From Bog-756 sp963703145 (GTDB taxonomy: Bacteria > Actinomycetota > Acidimicrobiia > Acidimicrobiales > RAAP-2): a DNA stretch of 64,000 nt. The notes beneath the pieces are model-generated. The model was not told the DNA's origin and did no database searches. It saw only the letters and a list, made by a program, of their open reading frames with translations. Shown here piece by piece: positions 43,395 to 51,903 of the stretch. The stretch spans positions 3,410,001 to 3,474,000 of the forward strand of contig OY969793.1 of the NCBI GenBank assembly GCA_963703145.1, in the 5' to 3' direction. Both the position numbers and the translations under genes were made by a program. Each line of letters begins with the position of its first letter. Positions within the stretch are counted from its first letter, which is position 1.

Positions 43395-44801
43395 GTGATC
43401 CGCATCGGGGTCGACCGCATGAGCCCACTGGATGCGTCCTTTCTGCACATCGAGGACAGTGTCAGTCACATGCACATCGCCTCGGTGAGCATCTTCAACG
43501 GACCCGAACCACCCTTCTTCGAGCTCCAGGCCATGATCGAGCGCAAGCTGACCCTGGTGCCCCGCTACCGGTGCGTGGTTCGCCATGTGCCGCTCGAGCT
43601 CGGCCGACCCGTCTGGGTCGATGATCCGCATTTCAACATCGAATACCACGTTCGACACACCGCCCTTCCTTCCCCCGGCGGCGAGGCCGAGCTCCGGAAA
43701 TTGGTGGGTCGGGTCATGTCCCAGCCACTCGACAGGTCGAAGCCCCTGTGGGAGATCTGGGTGGTCGAAGGCCTCGACGAGGGCAACTGGGCGGTGCTCT
43801 CCAAGACGCACCACGCCATGGTGGACGGAGTCTCGGGGACGGACGTCTTGTCGGTGATCATGGATGTCTCCCCCGATCAGCAAGCAATCACGTCGCTGCC
43901 GTGGAGACCAGCACCGTCCCCGTCATCGCTGCAGCTCGCCGTCGGAGCGTCCCTCGAGTTGCTGGCCAGCCCCTACGAACAGTGGAATGCCCTGCGGAAG
44001 GCGATCTCGGTGCCCAAACAGGCACTGGAGCAGGGCGTGTCGGTGCTGCGGGGACTCACCGCGATGATGGGACTGGCCAAGCGGACCGCGACTTCGAGCC
44101 TCAACGGCCCGCTCGGCCCCCATCGGCGCTACGGGTGGGCATCGACCACGGTCGGCGACATCAAGGCCATCCGTAATGAACTGGGCGGGACCTTCAACGA
44201 CGTGGTGTTGGCGGCCATCACCAATGGATTCCGGGAACTTCTGCTGTCACGCGGGGAGTCGGTGGACCGGGTCGTTCGGACCCTGGTCCCGGTGTCGGTG
44301 CGCCCGCGCAGCGACAGCGGGCTGGCCGTCGGTGACGGCACGATGGAGAACAAGGTCTCAGCCATGTTCGCTGAGCTTCCCGTCTCCATCGACGACGCAT
44401 CCGAGAGGCTGCATGCCGTCAGCCGTCAGATGGAGGGGTTGAAGGACTCCCGACAGGCGGTAGCCGGTGAGGCCCTGACCTCGATGACCGGATTCGCTCC
44501 TCCGATGCTGCTGGCGCTGGGCATGCGCCTGTCCACGCGGATGGCCCAGCACCAGGTGAATACCGTGACCACCAATGTTCCCGGTCCCCAGGTCCCGCTG
44601 TACATGGGCGGACGGCGGATGATCAGAGCGTTTCCTTATGTTCCGCTCGGCGTCCAGATGCGGATAGGCGTCGCCATCTTCTCCTACAACGGTGAGGTGA
44701 GCTTCGGCGTGACCGGCGATTACGACAGCACCGAGGATCTCGACATCTTGTGCCGCGGCATCGAGGAGGGGATTCGCCAGTTGCGCAAGACCGCATCCTG
44801 A
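43395..44801 (+). CDS. WS/DGAT family wax ester synthase / diacylglycerol O-acyltransferase
   Basis: A 468-residue acyl-CoA-dependent acyltransferase. The catalytic motif H139-H140-A-M-V-D-G145 ('SKTHHAMVDGVSG') is intact, the N-terminus shows 'MSPLDASFLHIED', and the C-terminus 'VNTVTTNVPGPQVPLYMGGR' is the family block near the active-site tunnel. It makes triacylglycerols or wax esters for storage. The start is unclear: a perfect GGGGGAGGTGAT site sits at 43390-43401, overlapping GTG 43395, and ATG 43419 is 17 nt beyond it. Most family proteins begin a few residues before the SPLD block, so 43395 is kept. Confidence 0.91.
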   Translation: MIRIGVDRMSPLDASFLHIEDSVSHMHIASVSIFNGPEPPFFELQAMIERKLTLVPRYRCVVRHVPLELGRPVWVDDPHFNIEYHVRHTALPSPGGEAELRKLVGRVMSQPLDRSKPLWEIWVVEGLDEGNWAVLSKTHHAMVDGVSGTDVLSVIMDVSPDQQAITSLPWRPAPSPSSLQLAVGASLELLASPYEQWNALRKAISVPKQALEQGVSVLRGLTAMMGLAKRTATSSLNGPLGPHRRYGWASTTVGDIKAIRNELGGTFNDVVLAAITNGFRELLLSRGESVDRVVRTLVPVSVRPRSDSGLAVGDGTMENKVSAMFAELPVSIDDASERLHAVSRQMEGLKDSRQAVAGEALTSMTGFAPPMLLALGMRLSTRMAQHQVNTVTTNVPGPQVPLYMGGRRMIRAFPYVPLGVQMRIGVAIFSYNGEVSFGVTGDYDSTEDLDILCRGIEEGIRQLRKTAS

Positions 44802-44814
44802 CCCGACGGGACGA

Positions 44815-45957
44815 CTACACCGAGTCGTGCGAATTCGGCAGGGTGGTCGTGATCCACGCCAGCCCGATGCACATCTCATCGGTCGAACCATCGCCCCAGG
44901 TGACGAAGTGGGGAGGTGCTTTGCGCAGAATCGGGAGCTCCTGGGCCAGTGTCGGGTCGTAGGTGCAGGTGATCTTTACCGGTTCGCCCGCCGTTACGGC
45001 GATGGGGGTGGCCAGGTTGTAGGACCGCTGGTCGTGGAAGTCGTACTGAGGAACGCTCAGGACAGTCCTCTGCTGAGGTGTTCCCGGGTCGAGGACCATC
45101 GTGAAGGAAACACCCAAGAGGTGCATGTGGGCCTGCACCCTGTCGATGTAGCCACGCGTGCCGATCGACGACATGCAGGACGCAGAGTCTCCTGTGGGCG
45201 GGTCGGAGGTACTAATCCCGCAGAGCGATTCGATGCCGTTCACCTCGTCGACGGCGGTCTGACCGAAGCGTTGGCCCAGGTTGGCGAGCGATGCGGCGCG
45301 AGCGCACAGTGGGCCGGACACGCCAGCCGGGCAGGGGATGTTCGGCGGTGCGAGCATCAAATCGAGCTTGAGGGGCAGGAGCGGTGTCGAGATGGGCACC
45401 GTGTGGAGCACCAGCGTGTTCCTCACGGGCTTGTCGCCGACCAACAGGTTGTAGTGGACCTGCATGATGACCAGGCTTCCGGCCGGCAGCGGGACCCCGG
45501 TACCCTTCGGCAGGTTGTCGACCCCGTGGCCGGGTGCCCAGAAGCTGAGCAGGGGAACCTCGGCGATGCCGCCCAGTGCGGTGTTGGGCAGGGCTCCCTC
45601 CCCGAAGCACGACCAGCCCTTGCCAACTTCATTGTCCCGTTCTGCGGTGGCCGCCAGTGACGGTGGAACCAGGAAGAGAGCGGCGTGGTGATCCTCGGTG
45701 CTGCCGGGAACGAACTGGCTGGAGACGATGTAGGAGTTCCGGACCAGGTGAGGATTCACCAGCGTGCAGTGGTAGTCGTCCGTCGTACCAGGAGCGGCGC
45801 GGGGCTTGTAGGCGTGAGGCATCTTCAGCGAGACGCTGGTGACCGATGGGGGCGATGCCGACGTGGGTGCAGCGCCAGCTTCGGCGCCGGACACCCAGAG
45901 CGTTGGAACGCCGAGCAGGGCTGCAACGAGGAGGATGACCATCCGTGGGGTCCGCAC
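44815..45957 (-). CDS. Exported copper type II (PHM/DBH-like) monooxygenase-family protein
   Basis: A 380-residue exported protein. A signal peptide (MVILLVAALLGVPTLWVSGA) precedes a two-domain beta structure. Motifs matching the Cu-monooxygenase domains are 'TTDDYHCTLVNP', 'STEDHHAALFLVPP' (His pair), 'VIMQVHYNLLVG', 'YIDRVQAHMHLLGV' (HxH) and 'GSTDEMCIGLAWI', giving candidate ligands for both copper sites. In animals such enzymes hydroxylate peptides or dopamine with ascorbate; the bacterial substrate is unknown. It is convergent with the WS/DGAT gene 14 bp away and divergent from the DUF2461 gene. Confidence 0.8.
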   Translation of the reverse strand: MRTPRMVILLVAALLGVPTLWVSGAEAGAAPTSASPPSVTSVSLKMPHAYKPRAAPGTTDDYHCTLVNPHLVRNSYIVSSQFVPGSTEDHHAALFLVPPSLAATAERDNEVGKGWSCFGEGALPNTALGGIAEVPLLSFWAPGHGVDNLPKGTGVPLPAGSLVIMQVHYNLLVGDKPVRNTLVLHTVPISTPLLPLKLDLMLAPPNIPCPAGVSGPLCARAASLANLGQRFGQTAVDEVNGIESLCGISTSDPPTGDSASCMSSIGTRGYIDRVQAHMHLLGVSFTMVLDPGTPQQRTVLSVPQYDFHDQRSYNLATPIAVTAGEPVKITCTYDPTLAQELPILRKAPPHFVTWGDGSTDEMCIGLAWITTTLPNSHDSV

Positions 45958-46072
45958 GGCGGTCAGGCTATCGCCCGGGGGAATCTCCGGCTCGATCCGT
46001 CACCACCGGTGTGAAGGCAGCCCGGGGGGCCCACGGTGGGGGACCGGTCGTACCAGGGATGGGTGCAGTGTT

Positions 46073-46078
46073 TAGGCT
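46073..46078 (+). promoter_or_regulatory. -10 box of leaderless DUF2461 gene
   Basis: TAGGCT is followed by seven bases and GTG 46086, where transcription would start. No Shine-Dalgarno sequence precedes the GTG. This supports the shorter start and fits the leaderless pattern seen elsewhere in the window. Confidence 0.45.
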
Positions 46079-46085
46079 GTGGACC

Positions 46086-46766
46086 GTGGCTCGGACGACG
46101 GCGTTTACGACAACGACGGAGCCTCGCAAGGGGGGTCGGTTCCAGGGTTGGCCCACGGGAGTCGTCGACTTCTTCGACGGGCTCGAGATGGACAACACCA
46201 GGGCGTACTGGACCGCGCACAAGGAGTTCTACGAGGCCGGGGTCCGGGGCCCGATGCTGGACCTGTTGGACGACCTGGCTCCCGAGTTCGGCGACGGACG
46301 TATCTTCCGCCCCTACCGGGACATCCGATTCAGTGCCGACAAATCTCCGTACAAGACCATGATCGGGGCCCACAGTAGTATCGGATACATCTCCCTGTCC
46401 TCAGACGCGTTGGGCGTGGGTTCGGGCCTCTACATGCCCTCACCGGCACAGTTGGCCCGGTATCGGGTCGCCGTGGCTGATCCCGGAAGTGGTGCCGAGC
46501 TGGAGGCTGTGGTGGACCAGCTCGGGGGGAAGGGCATCGGCGTGATGGCCCACGACAGCCTGAAGTCGGCCCCCCGGGGGTACCCGAAGGATCACCCCCG
46601 GATCGAGTTCCTCCGACACACGGGCCTCGCGGCATGGAAGGAGTGGTCGGTCGGCCCATGGCTTGCCACCCCGTTGGTGAAGCGGCGGGTCATCGAGGTC
46701 CTGCGAGCCACCGCTCCTCTCAGGGATTGGCTCGATGCCAACGTCGGCGCTGCCGACGACAGCTGA
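46086..46766 (+). CDS. DUF2461 (TIGR02453) family protein
   Basis: A 226-residue protein of a widespread uncharacterised family. The signature blocks are 'FFDGLEMDNTRAYWTAHKEF', 'GDGRIFRPYRDIRFSADKSP' and 'YKTMIGAHSSIGYISLSSDA', ending with the helix 'LVKRRVIEVLRATAPLRDWL'. No catalytic residue is established for the family. GTG 46086 is chosen for its position after a -10 box; ATG 46059 is possible. The gene starts 128 bp from the divergent copper monooxygenase and precedes the dehydrogenase operon by 18 bp, so it may be its first gene. Confidence 0.82.
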   Translation: MARTTAFTTTTEPRKGGRFQGWPTGVVDFFDGLEMDNTRAYWTAHKEFYEAGVRGPMLDLLDDLAPEFGDGRIFRPYRDIRFSADKSPYKTMIGAHSSIGYISLSSDALGVGSGLYMPSPAQLARYRVAVADPGSGAELEAVVDQLGGKGIGVMAHDSLKSAPRGYPKDHPRIEFLRHTGLAAWKEWSVGPWLATPLVKRRVIEVLRATAPLRDWLDANVGAADDS

Positions 46767-46784
46767 GGTCGTGCTCGTCCGGTG

Positions 46785-47714
46785 ATGGGAGACACGGTGG
46801 CTGTCTACCGCGGCAGGTTCGGCGAGTTCGTGGCCGACGGACTGCGTGCCGCGCTGGCCGACACCCGGGTGGTCATGGCCGACAGTCCCGAGGCGGAGGA
46901 TGCCGACGTCCTGGTCACACTGCTCGACGATGTGCCGGCCCTTGCCGGTGCGATCGGTCCTGGCATCCGCTGGATCCACATCCTCGGCGCCGGCTCGGAC
47001 GGGTTCCCCTTCGACATGCTCGGTGACCGCCGGCTCACGTGTTCGAGGGGAGCCGGCGCCCCGGCGATCGCCGAGTTTGTCCTGGCCGCCATGCTGGGCT
47101 TCGAGAAGCAACTACCCGAGTCCTGGATCACCGAGCCGACGCCGGTGTGGAACTCCGCCCAACTCGGTGGGCTCGAGGGCCGCACGCTCGGCCTGATCGG
47201 GCTTGGGGCCATCGGCACCGAGGTGGCGCGCCGGGCTCTGGCGTTCTCCATGGAGGTGCTCGCCGTCAGGCGGGGGTCGGCGCCACCTCGGATCGACGGC
47301 GTGTCGCTCTGTCCAGACCTCGTGACGCTGATGAGCCGGTCGGACCACCTCGTGGTGGCCGCGCCCGCCACCCCGGCCACCTATCACCTCCTAGACGACG
47401 AGGCACTGGCGTCGATCAAACCGGGAGCCCACCTGGTCAACGTGGCCCGGGGCTCCCTCGTCGACCAGGAGGCCCTGATCCGAGCCCTCGACGACGGCAG
47501 GGTCGCTCTCGCCTCCTTGGATGTGGTCGATCCTGAGCCACTCCCTGACGGCCACCCCCTCTACCGGCATCCGTCGGTACGGCTGTCGCCGCACATCTCG
47601 TGGTCATCGCCCCGGACGGTCGAGCGGACGATCACCTGCTTCATCGACAACCTGGCTCGCTTCCGGGTGGGGGAGGGACTCCTCGGGATCGTGGACAAGG
47701 AGGCCGGCTACTGA
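46785..47714 (+). CDS. D-isomer-specific 2-hydroxyacid dehydrogenase family protein
   Basis: A 309-residue NAD(P)-dependent dehydrogenase. The Rossmann motif is 'LGLIGLGAIGTEVARRALAF'. The catalytic residues are the Arg of 'LVNVARGSLVDQEAL', the Glu region of 'DVVDPEPLPDGHPLY' and the His of 'VRLSPHISWSSP'. It interconverts 2-ketoacids and D-2-hydroxyacids. ATG 46785 has a GTG immediately before it. The stop overlaps the start of the TIM-barrel gene (TGATG), so it begins a coupled three-gene operon for a sugar-acid or polyol-like substrate; the substrate is not identifiable. Confidence 0.88.
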   Translation: MGDTVAVYRGRFGEFVADGLRAALADTRVVMADSPEAEDADVLVTLLDDVPALAGAIGPGIRWIHILGAGSDGFPFDMLGDRRLTCSRGAGAPAIAEFVLAAMLGFEKQLPESWITEPTPVWNSAQLGGLEGRTLGLIGLGAIGTEVARRALAFSMEVLAVRRGSAPPRIDGVSLCPDLVTLMSRSDHLVVAAPATPATYHLLDDEALASIKPGAHLVNVARGSLVDQEALIRALDDGRVALASLDVVDPEPLPDGHPLYRHPSVRLSPHISWSSPRTVERTITCFIDNLARFRVGEGLLGIVDKEAGY

Positions 47715-48565
47715 TGGGACCCGACGACCTGGTGCTGTGCTCGGGCACGCTGGCCCGCGGGGTGCCCTATGCCGAGCGTCTCGCCGCCGCGTCGGGGGCG
47801 GGCTTCGCTGCGGTGTCGCTCTGGGGTCGTGACTATGCCGCTGCCAGGGCCGAGGGCCTGAGCGACTCGGACCTGCGATCGATGCTCGACGACCACGGTC
47901 TGGTGGTGGCTGAACTCGACCCGGCCTGGTGGTGGCTGCCCGGGGCGTCGGACGTCCGGATCGACCCCAAGTACGACAGCGAGGAGATCTTCGGCTTCGG
48001 CGAGTCTGAGCTCTTTGCCATGGCCGATGCATTGGGGGCCCGGTCACTCAACGCAGTCGACGTCTTCGGTGGGCCCTGGGATATCGATGCTGGGGCCGAG
48101 TCCTTCGCCGGACTCTGCGGACGGGCCGCCGAGCACGGGCTGTCGATCCAGTTGGAGTGGCTGCCGTGGTCCAAGATCCCCGACCTGGCCACTGCCCTCG
48201 AGATCGTACAGAAGGCCGGTGCGCCCAATGGCGGCATCAACGTCGACGCCTGGCACCTGGTCCGATCGGGCGCGGGCCTCGACGAGTTGGCCGAGGTCCC
48301 GGGCGACCTGATCCTGGGGATCCAGTTGGACGACGGACCAGCAGAGGCCGAGGCGAATTTGGTGGAGGCGACGCTCCACGGCCGCGCCCTCCCCGGCGAG
48401 GGTCAGTTCGACCTGGTCGGACTGGTCCGCGCCCTGGCCTCCACCGCGACGACCGCACCGCTCGGGGTCGAGGTGTTCAACGACCAACTCCAGGCTCGAC
48501 CCGCAGCCGAGGCCGCGCTCCTGGCCGCTCAGGCTACGCGCCGGGTGCTGGAGGCTGCCCGATGA
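47714..48565 (+). CDS. Sugar phosphate isomerase/epimerase-like TIM-barrel protein
   Basis: A 283-residue xylose-isomerase-like (AP endonuclease family 2) barrel. The motifs are 'LCSGTLARGVPYAERLAAAS', 'LQLEWLPWSKIPDLATALEI' (metal Glu in QLEW), 'NGGINVDAWHLVRSGAGL' (Asp, His) and 'LGVEVFNDQLQAR' (Glu). The arrangement of acidic and His ligands suits a divalent-metal-dependent isomerase, epimerase or dehydratase, as in inosose catabolism. It is the middle gene of a coupled operon: its start overlaps the dehydrogenase stop and its stop overlaps the next start (ATGA). Confidence 0.84.
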   Translation: MGPDDLVLCSGTLARGVPYAERLAAASGAGFAAVSLWGRDYAAARAEGLSDSDLRSMLDDHGLVVAELDPAWWWLPGASDVRIDPKYDSEEIFGFGESELFAMADALGARSLNAVDVFGGPWDIDAGAESFAGLCGRAAEHGLSIQLEWLPWSKIPDLATALEIVQKAGAPNGGINVDAWHLVRSGAGLDELAEVPGDLILGIQLDDGPAEAEANLVEATLHGRALPGEGQFDLVGLVRALASTATTAPLGVEVFNDQLQARPAAEAALLAAQATRRVLEAAR

Positions 48566-49653
48566 CCGGAGTCGTCGTGGTCGGCACGGGGTTCGGATGT
48601 GTGACCCATGTGCGGGCCCTTCGGGCCGCCGGGTTCGACGTGGTGGCCCTGGTCGGCCGCGATACCGCCAAGACGGTGAACCGGGCAGCCATGTTCGACG
48701 TCCCCCGAGCCCTCACCTCCGTGGACGAGGCGCTCGCCCTGGATGGCGTCGACGCCGTGACGATCGCCACGCCGCCCCACACCCATGCCCCCATCGCCGT
48801 CTCCGCCATTGCTGTCGGCAAGCACGTACTGTGTGAGAAGCCGTTCGCCCGCGATGCCGCCGAGGGTCGGGCGGTGCTGACGGCGGCCGAGGGGGCCGGT
48901 ATCGTCCACCTGCTCGGGTGCGAGTTCCGGTGGGACCCGGGCCAGGCTCTGTTGGCCCGGGCCGTGCAGGAGGGCGAGATCGGGGAGCCCACGATGGCGA
49001 CGGTCATCTTGCACGTGCCCATGCTGGCCGACCCCGCGGCCGAGATGCCCGAGTGGTGGACCGATGCCGACCAGGGTGGTGGATGGATGGCCGCCCACGG
49101 CTCCCAAATCATCGACCAGATTCGTGTGACACTCGGCGAGTTCGACTCGGTGAGCGCTGCACTGCCTCACGTCGTTGATCGGGCGATGACCGCAGACGAC
49201 GCCTTCGTCGTCCACTTCCGGATGCGTTCGGGGGCGGTCGGGGTGCTCCAGAGCACCGCCAGCGACTGGGGCGCTCCCATCGTGATCACCCGGGTGGTGG
49301 GGTCGACGGGCACGGCCTGGATCGAAGGGGTCGGCGCCACCGTCCGGGTGGCCGACGCGACCGGGACCCGTACCCTCCCTGTGCCCGATGACCTGTCGAC
49401 GCAGAGCGGGCCACCGTTGCCCGACGGGCTGGTCACAGGCGCCTATGAGCGCATGACCGCCCACGGCCTCGATTTCGGCCCCTACACCCGGCTCGCCGAG
49501 GTGTTCAAAGCTCGAATCGAGGGCCGCCCCGAACCTGTCGGGCCGGTGGCTGCCACCTTCGAGGACGGGGTGCGGGACATCGCCGTGCTCGACGCAGTCC
49601 GTCGTTCCGCGGCCGAGGGCCGGACCGTGACCGTCGAGGATGGGCTCACCTAG
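48562..49653 (+). CDS. Gfo/Idh/MocA family oxidoreductase
   Basis: A 363-residue NAD(P)-dependent sugar or polyol dehydrogenase. 'GVVVVGTGFGCVTHVRALRA' is the dinucleotide fold, 'GKHVLCEKPFARDAAEGRAV' contains the EKP catalytic lysine, and 'GGWMAAHGSQIIDQIRV' has the His of the C-terminal barrel. With its neighbours (hydroxyacid dehydrogenase and TIM-barrel isomerase) it forms a carbohydrate-modifying operon. No transporter or regulator gene lies inside it, so the substrate is probably intracellular. Confidence 0.88.
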   Translation: MTGVVVVGTGFGCVTHVRALRAAGFDVVALVGRDTAKTVNRAAMFDVPRALTSVDEALALDGVDAVTIATPPHTHAPIAVSAIAVGKHVLCEKPFARDAAEGRAVLTAAEGAGIVHLLGCEFRWDPGQALLARAVQEGEIGEPTMATVILHVPMLADPAAEMPEWWTDADQGGGWMAAHGSQIIDQIRVTLGEFDSVSAALPHVVDRAMTADDAFVVHFRMRSGAVGVLQSTASDWGAPIVITRVVGSTGTAWIEGVGATVRVADATGTRTLPVPDDLSTQSGPPLPDGLVTGAYERMTAHGLDFGPYTRLAEVFKARIEGRPEPVGPVAATFEDGVRDIAVLDAVRRSAAEGRTVTVEDGLT

Positions 49654-49750
49654 CCCGGACCGACCTGTCGACAGTGCGGCGGTCGCTCCCCGGTTCGGCT
49701 CTGGAGTCGGATCACTTCACCAGCGATGCCAGTGGATCCCGATGCCCGGG

Positions 49751-49756
49751 TAGGGT
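49751..49756 (+). promoter_or_regulatory. -10 box of leaderless yceH gene
   Basis: TAGGGT is followed by CGGCCC and then GTG 49763. The 6-nt gap and absence of a Shine-Dalgarno sequence fit a leaderless transcript beginning at or next to the start codon. Confidence 0.6.
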
Positions 49757-49762
49757 CGGCCC

Positions 49763-50470
49763 GTGACCATCTCGGCCGAGGGCGGCAGGGTACTCGGGTG
49801 CTTGGTGGAGAAGCAGCTCACCACGCCCCAGCAGTACCCGCTCACCATCAACGCCTTGTCCCTTGCCTGCAATCAGGCCAGCAATCGCGAGCCGGTGATG
49901 GATCTGGAGATCGACGACGTGGAGCGGGCCCTTGACGAGCTCAAGCCGCTCCACCTCGTGCGATTCGTCCTTCCGTCCCACGGGAAGTCCGTGACGCGGT
50001 ACCGACACGTACTCGATGAGGCCCACGGCTTGGACGCCAGACGGACCGCTCTGCTCGGCGTCCTCCTCCTCCGGGGGCCACAGACACCGGGTGAGCTCCG
50101 AGCGCGCACGGGACGGATGGCCGAGTTCGACTCCGTGGGCGAGGTCCAGTCCGAGCTCACCGTCCTGGCTGACCAACCGGAGCCGCTGGTGCGGCTCTTG
50201 TCACGGCGGCCCGGCCAGAAAGAGGACCGCTGGCAGCAGCTGCTGGCCGCCGAATGGTCTCTGGACCCTGCCGGACCCAGAGACGGCCCCCCTCCACCGG
50301 GCCTTCCCCGAGGGGCCGTGAGCGACGGGATCACTGACCCCGCCGATGGCCCCCGTGCCGACCTCGAAGGCCGGGTCGAGGCCCTCTCGTCCGAGGTGTC
50401 GGCCATGCGAGACCAGATGGCCGAATTGAGTGCCTCGCTGACGGCGCTGCGGCTGAGCCTCGGCGACTAG
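49763..50470 (+). CDS. YceH family (DUF480) protein
   Basis: A 235-residue protein of two winged-helix domains. 'LGCLVEKQLTTPQQYPLTIN' and 'LSLACNQASNREPVMDLEID' are the hallmark of YceH/DUF480, followed by 'LDARRTALLGVLLLRGPQTP' in the second domain. The C-terminus (residues 175-235) is Pro-rich, then a short coiled coil (EGRVEALSSEVSAMRDQMAE). The family's function is unknown; a DNA-binding or regulatory role is implied by the fold. It is leaderless at GTG 49763 and transcribed alone. Confidence 0.9.
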   Translation: MTISAEGGRVLGCLVEKQLTTPQQYPLTINALSLACNQASNREPVMDLEIDDVERALDELKPLHLVRFVLPSHGKSVTRYRHVLDEAHGLDARRTALLGVLLLRGPQTPGELRARTGRMAEFDSVGEVQSELTVLADQPEPLVRLLSRRPGQKEDRWQQLLAAEWSLDPAGPRDGPPPPGLPRGAVSDGITDPADGPRADLEGRVEALSSEVSAMRDQMAELSASLTALRLSLGD

Positions 50471-50645
50471 GCGCCGTTGCTCCGGTCAGTGCCACTACCG
50501 GTGGACCGTCGGCCGACGAGGATTGACGGCCGCCGTCTGATCCACAACGATCAACGGGTCTGTACGAGTCCCACGGGCCGGGCTTCGGCTCCTGAGGACA
50601 CGATCGCAGGCCAGGAGCGACGGAATCTCAGGAAAGGCGGGGCGG

Positions 50646-51857
50646 ATGGCTACTTCCACGGTACCCATGACCGGCGACGTGGGCGACTTCATCACCATGC
50701 TCCGGCCGGGGGATGTCCTGCTCTTCGACACCCTCCATCCCCTGAGCGATCTCATCAAGTTCGCCGAGAACCGTCCCGCCAACCACTGCGCCCTGTTCCT
50801 GGGCGAGGGCAAGTTCGCCCACGTAGGCCGACATATCCCGGCTCTGGATGGGAAGGGCCTTCCCGTGAAGCCGGCCGCCAGGATCGAGGACCTGACGGCG
50901 TGGTTGAGCGTGCTTCCCCCGCACGACCGAACGGTCACCGCCCTCCGGCATCCGATGATCACAAGTGCGAAGGACGCTACGCCGGTCATCGAGCGGGCGA
51001 ACTTCTATGCCGGTCCGGCGGACACCCTCTACAACTATGTGAGCCTCATGGGTCTCATGGTGCCCTCGCTGCTTCGGACCTACAAGAACTCCCTGGGCAC
51101 GCAGGGAGCGATGGGACTGGCCGTGACCACGATGAAGGCGTTCTCACAGTCGCTGGTCCAGGTGTTGATGGAGGACGCGGACCGGACCGGCCGGACCGGG
51201 AGCAGGACCCTGACCTGCTCGGAGTTCATCTACCGGTGTTTCGACGAGGGCGACAAGAAACTCACACTGGATGTCACCGACCCGCTCGGGCGATGGCCCG
51301 ACCCCCAACAACTTCTCCGACCGGCCGACCCACCACCGCCCGGACCAGCGAATCCGGGTCCATTCCCGTTCGATCTGGGCCCCGGATTCGGCCTGGGAAA
51401 CGGCGGTCCAAATTGGTCGGGGGTGGTCTACGTGCGGGCGCCCGACGCAGATGGAGGGTCGCAGGAGGTCGACGGCGAGGGCGTGGTCGACTTCCACGGC
51501 AGCTTCAAGACCGACGTGCTCGGTCCCGTCAGCATCACGGTAGGGGAGCCCGAGCTCTGGGAGAACTTCCAGTCCGTTTCGGTGCAGGCGGCGTTCCTCG
51601 ACAGCCCGCGATTTGACCTGGCCAAGGTGGCAGCCAAGGCGATCGTCGACATGATCAAAGGCAATCGGGACATCAAGAAGTACGACGAGGCCGTGCGCTC
51701 AGCGTCGAAGGGTGAAGTCTTCGCCGATCTCGTCACGCCCCGAGATCTCTGGGCGTCGCCGACCCTGCATGCGGCGGCGGTACTCCATCGCCCGCCGAGC
51801 GACCTGGACGTCGACCTCGACGGGCCCCCGCGCTCCACCAAGCCGTTCGCGGACTGA
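50646..51857 (+). CDS. YiiX-like (permuted NlpC/P60 papain-fold) protein
   Basis: A 403-residue protein without a signal peptide. Residues 20-200 fit the permuted papain-like fold: 'MLRPGDVLLFDTLHPLSDLI' then H47 in 'NHCALFLGEGKFAHVG', and C191 in 'TLTCSEFIYRCFDEG'. Dyad order His-then-Cys is the permuted arrangement of YiiX/YaeF-type proteins that may cleave amides or esters in lipids or peptides. A Pro/Gly linker (about 225-255) and a C-terminal region with no recognised domain follow ('GVVDFHGSFKTDVLGPVSIT'). ATG 50646 is the start. It ends 46 bp from the convergent AfsR stop. Confidence 0.68.
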   Translation: MATSTVPMTGDVGDFITMLRPGDVLLFDTLHPLSDLIKFAENRPANHCALFLGEGKFAHVGRHIPALDGKGLPVKPAARIEDLTAWLSVLPPHDRTVTALRHPMITSAKDATPVIERANFYAGPADTLYNYVSLMGLMVPSLLRTYKNSLGTQGAMGLAVTTMKAFSQSLVQVLMEDADRTGRTGSRTLTCSEFIYRCFDEGDKKLTLDVTDPLGRWPDPQQLLRPADPPPPGPANPGPFPFDLGPGFGLGNGGPNWSGVVYVRAPDADGGSQEVDGEGVVDFHGSFKTDVLGPVSITVGEPELWENFQSVSVQAAFLDSPRFDLAKVAAKAIVDMIKGNRDIKKYDEAVRSASKGEVFADLVTPRDLWASPTLHAAAVLHRPPSDLDVDLDGPPRSTKPFAD

Positions 51858-51903
51858 CGGCAACAGGGGGTGCTCCCGCCGCAGATCCGCGGTGCAGGGC
51901 ACA

